NCBI GenBank assembly: GCA_026225055.1
Contig: JAMFSA010000047.1
Location: 62,001-126,000 of the forward strand
Length of the DNA: 64,000 nucleotides
Origin: Mucilaginibacter xinganensis
GTDB taxonomy: Bacteria > Bacteroidota > Bacteroidia > Sphingobacteriales > Sphingobacteriaceae
Direction of reading: 5' to 3'
This document shows positions 19,202-28,379 of the stretch, one piece after another (position 1 is the stretch's first letter; every line of letters starts with the position of its first letter). A program made the position numbers and the translations under genes. A model generated the notes under the pieces. The model was not told the DNA's origin. It was given only the letters and a program-made list of their open reading frames with translations, and ran no database searches.

Positions 19202-19618
19202 ATGTATAAAAAATTCTTTTGCTTTGCCTGCTTTTTTTGGACCCTGTATTTTTTTTCTTATGGCCAGGGATACCCGCATCCCCAAAAGGATGATCGACGA
19301 TGTACATGGATTAAATGTCCATATGATCATTTCGATATGGGTATCATTCGGCCTGCAAACCAAACAATACCACGAATTAAAACAGAAAAATATGCTGCTG
19401 AATTTTATCACTTGGCAGCAATCCGGCAAGATTATCCGTCAGGTGTGCAAGGCAGGTTCAGCGAGATTAAATTCCACTGGGATGATAAAAAGAGAATCCT
19501 GAAAATTGCGGACAGGTCTGGTTCATTCCCCGGAATGCTGAATCAACGCCGGTTCAGGATTGTGGTGGCCACGAAAGGAGACCATGTGAATGAAGATTCA
19601 AATAATTATAAATGGTAA
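19202..19618 (+). pseudogene. Internally deleted, frameshifted GH31 remnant
   Basis: Signal peptide then YPHPQK; in another frame MIDDVHGLNVHMIISIWVSFGLQTKQYHELKQKN (compare YPDPKKMIDELHKSNIHGMISIWPVFGKGTKDFDTLKKM in the intact GH31 at 59380); then FSEIKFHWDDKKRILKIADRSGSFPGMLNQRRFRIVV (compare FTFAWNDKQKELSISATKGNFPGMLRQHIFNIIL). Confidence 0.75.
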
Positions 19619-19651
19619 AGCTATAGCTGTTACACTTTAATTTTATAGACA

Positions 19652-20965
19652 TTGAAAACCTTGAAACTATTTTTTGCTGTTCTTTTACTTGCATCGGTTA
19701 CCGTTAGCCGGGCGCAAAATCCTATTATTCAAACAAAATATACCGCGGATCCCGCCCCGCTGGTCTATAAGGATACTGTCTTTTTATATGTCGGACACGA
19801 TGAGGATGACGCCACCAACTTCAAAATGTTCAATTGGTTGCTTTATACATCGACCGATATGGTAAACTGGACAGACCACGGTAAGATAGCCTCGCTGCAC
19901 GATTTTAGCTGGGCGCCACAAAACGGTGCCTGGGCTGCTCAGGTTATTGCCCGGAACGGTAAGTTCTACATGTATTGCCCGATTCACTTAAAGGGCATCG
20001 GTGTTTTGGTGTCCGATTCGCCATACGGGCCTTTTAAAGATCCTTTAGGCAAGCCAATGATTTTTCAGAGTATCAATGACATCGACCCTACTGTTTATAT
20101 CGATGACGACGGGCAGGCCTATCTGTACTGGGGGAACCCGGATTGCTGGTATGTCAAGCTGAACAAAGACATGATTTCTTACTCCGGAGCTATTGTTAAG
20201 ATAGATTCAAAACCGGCTAACTATCAGGAGGGCCCGTGGTTTTATAAAAGGGCCGGCCATTATTACCTGGCTTACGCGTCTACCTGTTGCCCCGAAGGGA
20301 TAGGTTATGCCATGAGCGATCATGCAACGGGGCCATGGATCTACAAAGGAATGATCATGGACGGCAACCCGGTTTCATCCGGGAACCACCCCGGAATAAT
20401 TGACTATAAGGGCAATTCATACGTGTTTGGGTTCAATTACACTTTAAATTACGCGAAAACCAAAACGCATAATGAAAGGCGCTCCGTTTGTTTAGCAAAC
20501 ATTACCTATAATGCGGATGGTACCATCCCGAAACTTCCGTTTTGGTTAACGGAAGGAGTGAGGCAGTTGGGTACGCTGGATCCTTACGTCCGTACAGAAG
20601 CCGAGACCATCTCTTGGGCAAGTGGGGTGAAGACAGACAAAGATGATGAAGCGGGCATGTTTGTCACCGATATAGATAATGGCGATTATATCCGCGTATG
20701 CGGGGCGGATTTTAAAAGCGGGGCCGGGAAATTTACTGCAAACGTGTCCGGTTTGTCGGGCGGAGCGATTGAATTACATGTCGACAGCCTTAAAGGGCCT
20801 GTATTAGGGCAATTAGACGTGCAAGGCAATAAGACGGCTGGTCACTGGGAAACGCTGACTTGCCGTATAAAAAAGGTCAAGGGAGTGCATGACATCTATT
20901 TCGTTTTTAAAGGTAATGAGGGCCAGTTGTTCAATTTTAACTGGTGGAAGTTTAAAAAAGACTGA
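19652..20965 (+). CDS. GH43-family arabinofuranosidase/xylosidase with C-terminal CBM6-like module
   Basis: Signal peptide; QTKYTADPAPLVYKDTVFLYVGHDE, DIDPTVYIDDDGQAYLYWGN, EGPWFYKRAGHYYLAYAS; C-term RTEAETISWASGVKTD...NGDYIRVCGADF. Confidence 0.9.
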   Translation: MKTLKLFFAVLLLASVTVSRAQNPIIQTKYTADPAPLVYKDTVFLYVGHDEDDATNFKMFNWLLYTSTDMVNWTDHGKIASLHDFSWAPQNGAWAAQVIARNGKFYMYCPIHLKGIGVLVSDSPYGPFKDPLGKPMIFQSINDIDPTVYIDDDGQAYLYWGNPDCWYVKLNKDMISYSGAIVKIDSKPANYQEGPWFYKRAGHYYLAYASTCCPEGIGYAMSDHATGPWIYKGMIMDGNPVSSGNHPGIIDYKGNSYVFGFNYTLNYAKTKTHNERRSVCLANITYNADGTIPKLPFWLTEGVRQLGTLDPYVRTEAETISWASGVKTDKDDEAGMFVTDIDNGDYIRVCGADFKSGAGKFTANVSGLSGGAIELHVDSLKGPVLGQLDVQGNKTAGHWETLTCRIKKVKGVHDIYFVFKGNEGQLFNFNWWKFKKD

Positions 20966-21105
20966 CAGAAAATAGAATGAGGACAGTCCGGTTAAAACTA
21001 AAGAAGCGATCAATGAGCATTACAAGGGCGAAGCTTATGCGTATGGCCAGCTTGCTGCGTTTAATACTGGTATTTAAAACCGACCAAATATATTTGCTTT
21101 TTATA

Positions 21106-21429
21106 TTACCGTGGAGACATACCTGTGAATTTTTTAAAGGTTTTAGAAAAATAAGACAGGTTTTCAAAGCCGGTTTGCAGGCTGATATCCGAATACGTCA
21201 TCCGACTCGTAGCCATCAGATACTGGGTCCGTTCAATACGCTGCTCATTGATATAAGTGACCGCCCGCTCCCCGGTGTATTCTTTGAACTGCCGGGAGAA
21301 ATAATCTATATTTTGACTGACCCTTGATGCCAGATGTGCAACCGAAAGATCCTGATGGAGATTAACCAGGATAAAGCAGAGTGTTTCAGATATTCCGTAA
21401 GTATGCGTTTTGGAACAGGGGTTATTAAA
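21106..21429 (-). pseudogene. AraC-family regulator remnant (DNA-binding domain only, no start codon)
   Basis: Reverse frame: TYGISETLCFILVNLHQDLSVAHLASRVSQNIDYFSRQFKEYTGERAVTYINEQRIERTQYLMATSRMTYSDISLQTGFENLSYFSKTFKKFTGMSPR*; upstream in-frame TAA at 21430-21432. Confidence 0.8.
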
Positions 21430-21459
21430 TTATTTATTAACTCTAATTACCGAATATAA

Positions 21460-22485
21460 ATGGAAATATTAATATGTACTGAGCCGGGATTACTTGATTA
21501 TAGAGAACGGCAGAAACCGGTTTTGATCAGGGATCATGCGATTATCAAGATTAAGAGGATTGGCATTTGTGGAACTGATCTGCACGCTTTTGAAGGTACA
21601 CAGCCTTTTTTTAATTACCCCCGTGTGCTGGGTCACGAACTTTCCGGAGAGTTGGTTGCATTTGATAATGCACCCGGTTTTGAATTGAATGAAATCGTGA
21701 CGTTTACGCCGTATTTTAATTGCGGGCATTGTATAGCGTGCCGGTCAGGCAGCACTAACTGCTGTGTTAACATAGAAGTTTGCGGTGTACATATCGACGG
21801 CGGAATGGCTGAATACCTGCTGGTTCCTTCGCATACTCTGGTACATGGGGAGGGGCTAAGCTTTGATGAGCTGGCGCTTGTTGAGCCATTGGCTATCGGT
21901 GCTCATGGCGTCAGGCGCGCAGCTATAATAAGCGGTGAATTCGTGTTGGTAATGGGCGCCGGTCCCATTGGTCTGGGTACTATGGAGTTTGCCCGGATAC
22001 GCGGCGCGAAAGTAATTGCTTTAGATGTTAATGAAGAACGACTTAACTTTTGCCGGGAAATAATTAAAGTAGATTATACCATAAATGCCTGCTCGCCCGA
22101 TGTGATGCAGGTGTTGAAGGAGATAACCGGCGGGGATATGCCAACTGTTGTTATCGATGCCACAGGCAACCTCAATGCCATCAATAATGCCTTTCGCTAC
22201 ATGGCTCATGGGGGCAGATATGTACTGGTCGGGTTGCAGAAGGGAGATATCTGCTTCAGTCATCCTGAATTTCATAAACGCGAGGCAACCCTGATGAGCA
22301 GCAGGAATGCTACCGAACTGGACTTTGATTACGTGATCAATTCTATTAAGAAAGGTTTGATAATGCCCCTGAAGTATATCACCCACAGGGTTAAGTTTAG
22401 CGAGGTTAAAAGAGATTTTGCAAGCTGGTTAAAACCTGAAAATGGTGTGATAAAGGCGATGATTTCAATGGATGATCTCTATTAG
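21460..22485 (+). CDS. Zinc-dependent medium-chain alcohol/polyol dehydrogenase
   Basis: GICGTDLHAFEG, YPRVLGHELSGEL, FNCGHCIACRSGSTNCC, VMGAGPIGLG motifs. Confidence 0.9.
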   Translation: MEILICTEPGLLDYRERQKPVLIRDHAIIKIKRIGICGTDLHAFEGTQPFFNYPRVLGHELSGELVAFDNAPGFELNEIVTFTPYFNCGHCIACRSGSTNCCVNIEVCGVHIDGGMAEYLLVPSHTLVHGEGLSFDELALVEPLAIGAHGVRRAAIISGEFVLVMGAGPIGLGTMEFARIRGAKVIALDVNEERLNFCREIIKVDYTINACSPDVMQVLKEITGGDMPTVVIDATGNLNAINNAFRYMAHGGRYVLVGLQKGDICFSHPEFHKREATLMSSRNATELDFDYVINSIKKGLIMPLKYITHRVKFSEVKRDFASWLKPENGVIKAMISMDDLY

Positions 22486-22551
22486 GAGCTGCAAATGCTT
22501 AAAAACCTGATAGTCAACCGTGCAGAATAGAAATAGAATAGTTGTTCTTAA

Positions 22552-22944
22552 CGATTTGCACGGGCTATTGTTTATCTGTCGCCCGTTACTCATTTTGCCG
22601 ATTAGTACCGGTTTTATCTGGATAACCCGATGTTCGATTTTTTTCAACAGGTGCCGACCACCTGAGACGAAACAAGAGTGCTGTCATGTACCAGCATAGG
22701 CGATGTGGTGGCCTTTGCACGCCGTAAGGGCGATACCTGGTGGATAGGCGTGATGAACGGGGGCGATGCGCGGGAAATCAAGATCCCGCTGAATTTCCTT
22801 AGAAAGCAAACGCAAGCCTCCCTGGTTTATGATGGCGCAACTAATACCAGTATCAACAGGCGTGAGCAAATGCTAACGAAGCGGGATGTATTAACGATAA
22901 AGTTGCGTACCAGCGGAGGCTTTTTTGCCAGAATGCAACAGTAG
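22552..22944 (+). pseudogene. GH97 C-terminal remnant with internal TAG and TGA
   Basis: RFARAIVYLSPVTHFAD*YRFYLDNPMFDFFQQVPTT*DETRVLSCTSIGDVVAFARRKGDTWWIGVMNGGDAREIKIPLNFL...LTIKLRTSGGFFARMQQ*; matches the GH97 C-terminal pattern PTTWDET...ARRKGD.W..G.M. Confidence 0.8.
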
Positions 22945-23418
22945 CCGGGTATTCCGGATAGTTGAAGCAGTAGTTCCAATAGCTCCGCTGCGGCAAACGG
23001 CTGGTTAATTACCAGCATAATTGGTTAAGATATTGTTCTGTTTTTTGTAAAAGAAGTCCAGATCAAAAGGACAACCAAAATGATAAATCAATAATTGAGT
23101 AAAGACAATTGGGAACAACGTGGGACTTTGAAGTATGGCACCAGCCGACGCCAGCGTTGTACGATCAGGGCCTTTAAGGTTCGGATAGGATCAACAGATG
23201 TTAAATAACCGATGCGGTAAACATATGTTGTATATATACCACAATATGTGCGGGTCTTTTTTGCCTTGATATCAGAGTTTTGCGCTTACAGAAGGGGGCT
23301 GTCCCAGTGATGTTTAATCAAAATTTGCAGACAGTCACCGATGAGAATATTTGCAGTATTGTTTGCGGTTATTAAAACTTAAAATAGCTACCGGCTAATA
23401 AATTGCGTTTCATCATCA

Positions 23419-23440
23419 GTATTGATGATATTATCAATAC
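23419..23440. promoter_or_regulatory. Inverted repeat upstream of the GH51 gene
   Basis: GTATTGATGATATTATCAATAC; 8-bp arms GTATTGAT/ATCAATAC around GATATT. Confidence 0.4.
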
Positions 23441-23477
23441 GGCATATAAATCACTGAAGAAAAAAACAACTTACTAA

Positions 23478-25478
23478 ATGGTAAAATCTTTAAAAAATAT
23501 AATATCGGTTGTCTTGATATCAGGTGCACTTTTTGGAACTAGTGCTTCCGCCCAACAGTTGACAAAGCTTACGCTCCGGTTGGATCAGCAGGGAGTTCCT
23601 GCGAGCCCGATGTTATACGGGTTGATGACCGAGGAGATTAATTATGCGTACGATGGCGGAATATACGCGGAGCTGATCAGGAACCGAAGCTTTAAAGATA
23701 ATTACAAAAATCCGGACCACTGGACCTTGATAAAAAGCGATGCCGATTCGTCCGAAATTGCGCTGGATAATAAACACCCGGTAAATGAGGCTTTAACCAT
23801 TAGCTTGCGACTGCACCAGAAAGCCGATGGCAAGCATACCGCATTGGCAAATGACGGTTTTTGGGGAATACCGGTGCTCCCCTCAACTCTTTATAAAGGC
23901 AGTTTTTATGCGATGACCGACAACAGCAGCGCAGGCCCTGTTACGGTAAGTATCGAATCGACCGATGGCAAAACTATTTTTGCGACGGCTGATGTCAGCG
24001 GCCTCGCCGGCAGCTGGAAGAAATTTACTTTTAAATTTTTCACTACAGCTTCCGCCGTGCCTACTGCGGCAACGCGTTTCGTCATCAGGCCCCCCGGCAA
24101 AGGAAATTATTGGTTTACACTTGTATCCCTTTTCCCGCCTACTTATGTGAACACCGCCAACGGAAACAGGCGCGATATTATGCAGTTGCTGGCGGCCATG
24201 CACCCTGAATTTCTGCGACTGCCCGGTGGGAATTACCTGGAAGGCGGAATGTTTTCGACCAGATATAACTGGAAAAAAACACTGGGCCCGATTGATCACA
24301 GGCCGGGTCATCAGGGGACCTGGGGATACCGGTCATCTGACGGGATGGGGCTGCTTGAATATCTGGAATGGTGCGAAGACCTCAAAATGGAGCCGTTACT
24401 GGCCGTTTTTGCAGGTTATACCTTAAATCATGACTACGTGGAGGCGGGACCCTTACTACAGCCTTACGTGGAAGAAGCGCTGGAAGAAATTGAGTATGTT
24501 ACCGGCGATACCAGTACAACCTATGGACGGGAACGCGCCCGCGACGGGCATCCGGCCCCATTCCCACTCCATTATGTGGAGGTTGGCAATGAGGATGGCT
24601 TCGACATGTCGGGGAGCTATAACGGCAGGTTTGCCCAGTTCTTCGATGCAATCCGCGCCAAGTACCCTGATCTGAAAATCATTTCCACGATGGGAGGGAA
24701 AGATTTTTTGGGGCAGCGCTTCCCCCTTACCAAACGTATTCCGGATGTCATTGACGAACATTATTACAGGAGCGCGTACGACATGGAAAGCGATGCCGGT
24801 CACTACGATAACTATGACAGAAGCGGCCCCAGGATATTTGTCGGCGAGTGGGCTACCCGGGAAGGAAAACCAACGCCTAACTTTAATTCAGCACTTGGTG
24901 ATGCAGCCTGGATGACGGGAATGGAACGAAATTCGGATCTTGTGGTGATGTCCTGCTCTGCCCCTTTATTTGTAAACGTCAACCCCGGTGGTATGCAATG
25001 GGAATCGGACCTAATTGGCTATAATACCTTAACGAGCTACGGTTCGCCTTCGTACTATGCACAGCAGATGTTCAGCAATTACCGCGGCAATGAGGTAGTT
25101 AGCATCGTTGGGGAGGGAATACCGATCAAGCTGCAGGTATTAAGCCATAAGGATTCGCTCAATAAGGTAGTTCCCAAAACTTACCCCTCCTTATTCTACG
25201 TAGCGACCCGCGATACAAAAAACGGCAGATTGTATATCAAGGTTGTTAATGCAGGGTCTTCGGCGCGGGAAGTAGCCATAGATCTGAACAGGGTAACGTT
25301 TGTAAACAGCAAGGGGAAAATAGTTATGATGCAGGCCGATAAACCGGAAGATACCAATACAATAACGGAGCCGAAAAAAATCTTCCCTGTAGTTTCGACC
25401 TACACAGGGTTTAAAAGATCCTTTTCCTACAACTTTCCTAAATATTCAATCAGTATACTGCAAATCGATACAAAATAA
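23478..25478 (+). CDS. GH51-family alpha-L-arabinofuranosidase
   Basis: Signal peptide; MLYGLMTEEINYAYDGGIYAELIRNRSFKDN, FLRLPGGNYLEG, VEVGNEDGF, GEWATREG. Confidence 0.93.
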   Translation: MVKSLKNIISVVLISGALFGTSASAQQLTKLTLRLDQQGVPASPMLYGLMTEEINYAYDGGIYAELIRNRSFKDNYKNPDHWTLIKSDADSSEIALDNKHPVNEALTISLRLHQKADGKHTALANDGFWGIPVLPSTLYKGSFYAMTDNSSAGPVTVSIESTDGKTIFATADVSGLAGSWKKFTFKFFTTASAVPTAATRFVIRPPGKGNYWFTLVSLFPPTYVNTANGNRRDIMQLLAAMHPEFLRLPGGNYLEGGMFSTRYNWKKTLGPIDHRPGHQGTWGYRSSDGMGLLEYLEWCEDLKMEPLLAVFAGYTLNHDYVEAGPLLQPYVEEALEEIEYVTGDTSTTYGRERARDGHPAPFPLHYVEVGNEDGFDMSGSYNGRFAQFFDAIRAKYPDLKIISTMGGKDFLGQRFPLTKRIPDVIDEHYYRSAYDMESDAGHYDNYDRSGPRIFVGEWATREGKPTPNFNSALGDAAWMTGMERNSDLVVMSCSAPLFVNVNPGGMQWESDLIGYNTLTSYGSPSYYAQQMFSNYRGNEVVSIVGEGIPIKLQVLSHKDSLNKVVPKTYPSLFYVATRDTKNGRLYIKVVNAGSSAREVAIDLNRVTFVNSKGKIVMMQADKPEDTNTITEPKKIFPVVSTYTGFKRSFSYNFPKYSISILQIDTK

Positions 25479-25599
25479 TGGCGTAAGCGGTGGTATAGCA
25501 CTTTGTAAACAATTGATTTCGCACCCGCATCAGTGATGCTTGCCGGTATTTGGAAACCAATGCTACCGGCCGGTACATTTTTAAACTAAATATAGCTAA

Positions 25600-27180
25600 A
25601 TGGTCATGAGGAAAATTTTCGGCACCTCTCTTTTTATCATTCTTTCGTTGTTCATGGCACCAACCGCTTGCCTTGCACAGACTGCCCATAACCCTATTAT
25701 CTATGCGGATGTGCCCGACATGTCAATCATACGCGTGGGTAATACTTATTATATGAGCAGTACCACTATGCATATGAGCCCTGGCGTGCCCATTATGAAG
25801 TCCCGGGACCTCGTCAACTGGCAAATTGTCAACTATGCCTACAGTATTTTAGATGACACCGATGATTTAAACTTAGATAATGGTCAAAACAGTTACGGGA
25901 AAGGTTCCTGGGCTAGCAGCCTGCGTTACCACAAGGGTACTTATTATGTATCGACTTTTGCCGGCAATACGGGTAAAACTTACATCTACACTACTAAAAA
26001 TATTGAAAAAGGGCCATGGAAGGCTGTTTCCTTTAAACCAAGCCTGCATGATCATTCCCTGTTTTTTGACGATGACGATAAAATTTATATGGTTTACGGC
26101 AGCGGGCGGATAATGCTGGCCGAATTAAACGATGATCTGTCGGGAATAAAACCTGGCACAACGCCACAGATACTGATAGCGAACGCCAGTTTGGCCGCCG
26201 GTCCGAACCCGGGACTGCTAGCGGAAGGTTCGCAGTTGTTCAAGGTCAACGGAAAGTATTATCTTTTTAATATCACCTGGCCGAGAGGCGGTATGCGAAG
26301 TGTCCTTATTCACCGGGCCGATCACATTACAGGACCGTACGAAGGCCGGCTGGCATTGCAAGACAAGGGCATTGCCCAGGGTGGCCTGGTAAATACGCCT
26401 GAAGGTTCATGGTATGCTTACCTTTTCCGCGACTTCGGTTCGGTGGGGCGCGTCCCTTATCTGGTTCCGGTAAAATGGGAGGAAGGCTGGCCTGTATTGG
26501 GCATTGATCATAAGGTGCCGGACTCGCTCTCGCTGCCGGCGAATAAACCGCTGATGCCCGGCATTGTCGCGTCGGATGAATTTGAACGCCGGCGCAGCGA
26601 TCCTGACCTGCCCCTGGTTTGGCAATGGAACCATAACCCTGTCAACCAACTATGGTCTGTGAGGCAGCGAAAAGGATACCTCAGGCTGACTACGGGACGG
26701 ATTGATACGACACTGGTTGCCGCTAGAAATACACTCACACAAAGGACCTTTGGCCCAGAATGCAGCGCAATTACGGCTATTGATGTGTCCGGGCTTAAAG
26801 ATGGAGACCGTACGGGGCTGGCTTTGCTTCAACGCAAATTCGGGTGGGTAGGTGTAAAAATGGAAAATGGAAATAAGTTCGTTGTGATGATCAATGCGCA
26901 GGGAGCACTGCCAGCCGAGGCAGCAAGTATTCCATTGGTGGGTAACCGACTTTATTTAAAGGCAGATTGTGATTTTAGCGATAGCAGGGATAAAGCATAC
27001 TTTTATTACAGCCTTGACGGGAAGCACTGGACACCAGTCGGCTCCGCGTTACAAATGGCTTATACCATTCCCCACTTCATGGGCTACCGGTTCGGCCTTT
27101 TTAACTATGCCACGAAAACTACGGGGGGATATGCTGATTTCGATTTTTTCAGGGTGAGCGATAAAACCGGAGCCAGGTGA
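25600..27180 (+). CDS. GH43-family (subfamily 12-like) enzyme with C-terminal beta-sandwich
   Basis: NPIIYADVPDMSIIRVGNTYYMSSTTMHMSPGVPIMKSRDLVNW, DHSLFFDDDDKIYMVYGSGRI, AEGSQLFKVNGKYYLFNITWPRGG. Confidence 0.92.
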   Translation: MVMRKIFGTSLFIILSLFMAPTACLAQTAHNPIIYADVPDMSIIRVGNTYYMSSTTMHMSPGVPIMKSRDLVNWQIVNYAYSILDDTDDLNLDNGQNSYGKGSWASSLRYHKGTYYVSTFAGNTGKTYIYTTKNIEKGPWKAVSFKPSLHDHSLFFDDDDKIYMVYGSGRIMLAELNDDLSGIKPGTTPQILIANASLAAGPNPGLLAEGSQLFKVNGKYYLFNITWPRGGMRSVLIHRADHITGPYEGRLALQDKGIAQGGLVNTPEGSWYAYLFRDFGSVGRVPYLVPVKWEEGWPVLGIDHKVPDSLSLPANKPLMPGIVASDEFERRRSDPDLPLVWQWNHNPVNQLWSVRQRKGYLRLTTGRIDTTLVAARNTLTQRTFGPECSAITAIDVSGLKDGDRTGLALLQRKFGWVGVKMENGNKFVVMINAQGALPAEAASIPLVGNRLYLKADCDFSDSRDKAYFYYSLDGKHWTPVGSALQMAYTIPHFMGYRFGLFNYATKTTGGYADFDFFRVSDKTGAR

Positions 27181-27238
27181 TTTAACAGCTGGTCAATCAG
27201 TCGGGTAAGATATTTAAACAACCCGCGCCTTGCTTAAC

Positions 27239-27260
27239 AATTATTGAGCGCTCAATAATT
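27239..27260. promoter_or_regulatory. Perfect 22-bp palindrome resembling a symmetric lac-type operator (or AT-rich terminator)
   Basis: AATTATTGAGCGCTCAATAATT; perfect inverted repeat, CG-centred core TGAGCGCTCA. Confidence 0.5.
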
Positions 27261-27451
27261 TTATAAAGAGATAAAATGGGTAAGGATACTCCATTTTTAA
27301 ACACAAGTGTTACAAATGGAGCAATAAGTGGTAGCGTAAAAATGGCAAAGCGCCTACCTTGCGCAACTATCCATTATATAAACCGAATCATAATGGCAGC
27401 GCATGTTGCTTTCACGATATTAAATGGTAGTAAACTATTATTAATGTTCCA

Positions 27452-28360
27452 ATGAAAGTGATTATAACAACTGTATTATTTGCGGCGATTTTGAGCACGT
27501 TTGCCATGGCGCAAGACACGATTAGCTTATATGCAGGTGCCATACCTAATTCAAGGCCGAACCGTATGACTTTCCCTGTGGGGCATATAACACCTGGGCT
27601 GGTTTACCAAGTTATCCATCCCATGCTGGAAGTTTATCTTCCTGAAAAGGAAAATGCCACAGGAGCGGCAGTAATTATTTGTCCCGGCGGAGCCTATAAA
27701 GTGTTAACCTACGAGGCTGAAGGCGTGCGCACCGCCAAACAATTCGCCAAAGATGGCATTGCTGCATTTGTACTTAAATACCGTCTTCCAGATGATTCCA
27801 CGATGACCGACAAAAAGATGGGGCCGCTGCAGGATGCCCAGCAGGCTATAAAGCTTGTGCGCGGGAACGCCTTAAGGTGGAATATTGATAAGAACAGGAT
27901 AGGGATCATGGGTTTTTCAGCCGGCGGGCACCTTGCAGCGACGGCGGCTACCCATTTTCAATTTCCGGTGATCAGGAATGGCGACAGCATCAGTTTGCGG
28001 CCTGATTTCCTGATATTGATTTACCCGGTTATCAGTATGAAGGATGGCCTCACGCATGCCGACTCGCGCACAAATCTGTTGGGCAGTAATCCATCCCGGC
28101 AAGTAATTGATGAATTTTCGGAGGAGCTACAGGTAAATGATGATACCCCGCCTGCATATATTACCCATGCTGGTGATGATCAACTGGTTGATGTGGATAA
28201 CAGCATCCTGTTTTATGAAAGCCTGCGGCGCCATCATGTCAGGGCGGAGCTGCATATCTATCCCAAAGGCGGCCATGGTTTTGTGCTCTCCCAGCCCGCA
28301 GCGGAATGGATGGCTCCCGTTTATAAATGGATGATAATTGAAAAACTTATTGAAAAGTAA
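27452..28360 (+). CDS. Alpha/beta-hydrolase esterase (acetyl-xylan esterase-like)
   Basis: LEVYLPEKENATGAAVIICPGGAYKVLTYEAEG, IGIMGFSAGGHLAATAATHF, GDDQLVDVDNS, GGHGF. Confidence 0.88.
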   Translation: MKVIITTVLFAAILSTFAMAQDTISLYAGAIPNSRPNRMTFPVGHITPGLVYQVIHPMLEVYLPEKENATGAAVIICPGGAYKVLTYEAEGVRTAKQFAKDGIAAFVLKYRLPDDSTMTDKKMGPLQDAQQAIKLVRGNALRWNIDKNRIGIMGFSAGGHLAATAATHFQFPVIRNGDSISLRPDFLILIYPVISMKDGLTHADSRTNLLGSNPSRQVIDEFSEELQVNDDTPPAYITHAGDDQLVDVDNSILFYESLRRHHVRAELHIYPKGGHGFVLSQPAAEWMAPVYKWMIIEKLIEK

Positions 28361-28379
28361 CCTTTAAATTAACCATGTC

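Noticed and set aside
18999-19502. 167-aa ORF as an independent gene
   Set aside because: Its only recognisable part is a shifted-frame GH31 segment; treated as part of the GH31 remnant.
23291-23310. GGGGGCTGTCCCAG resembling an IS end
   Set aside because: No matching partner repeat found nearby; too short alone.
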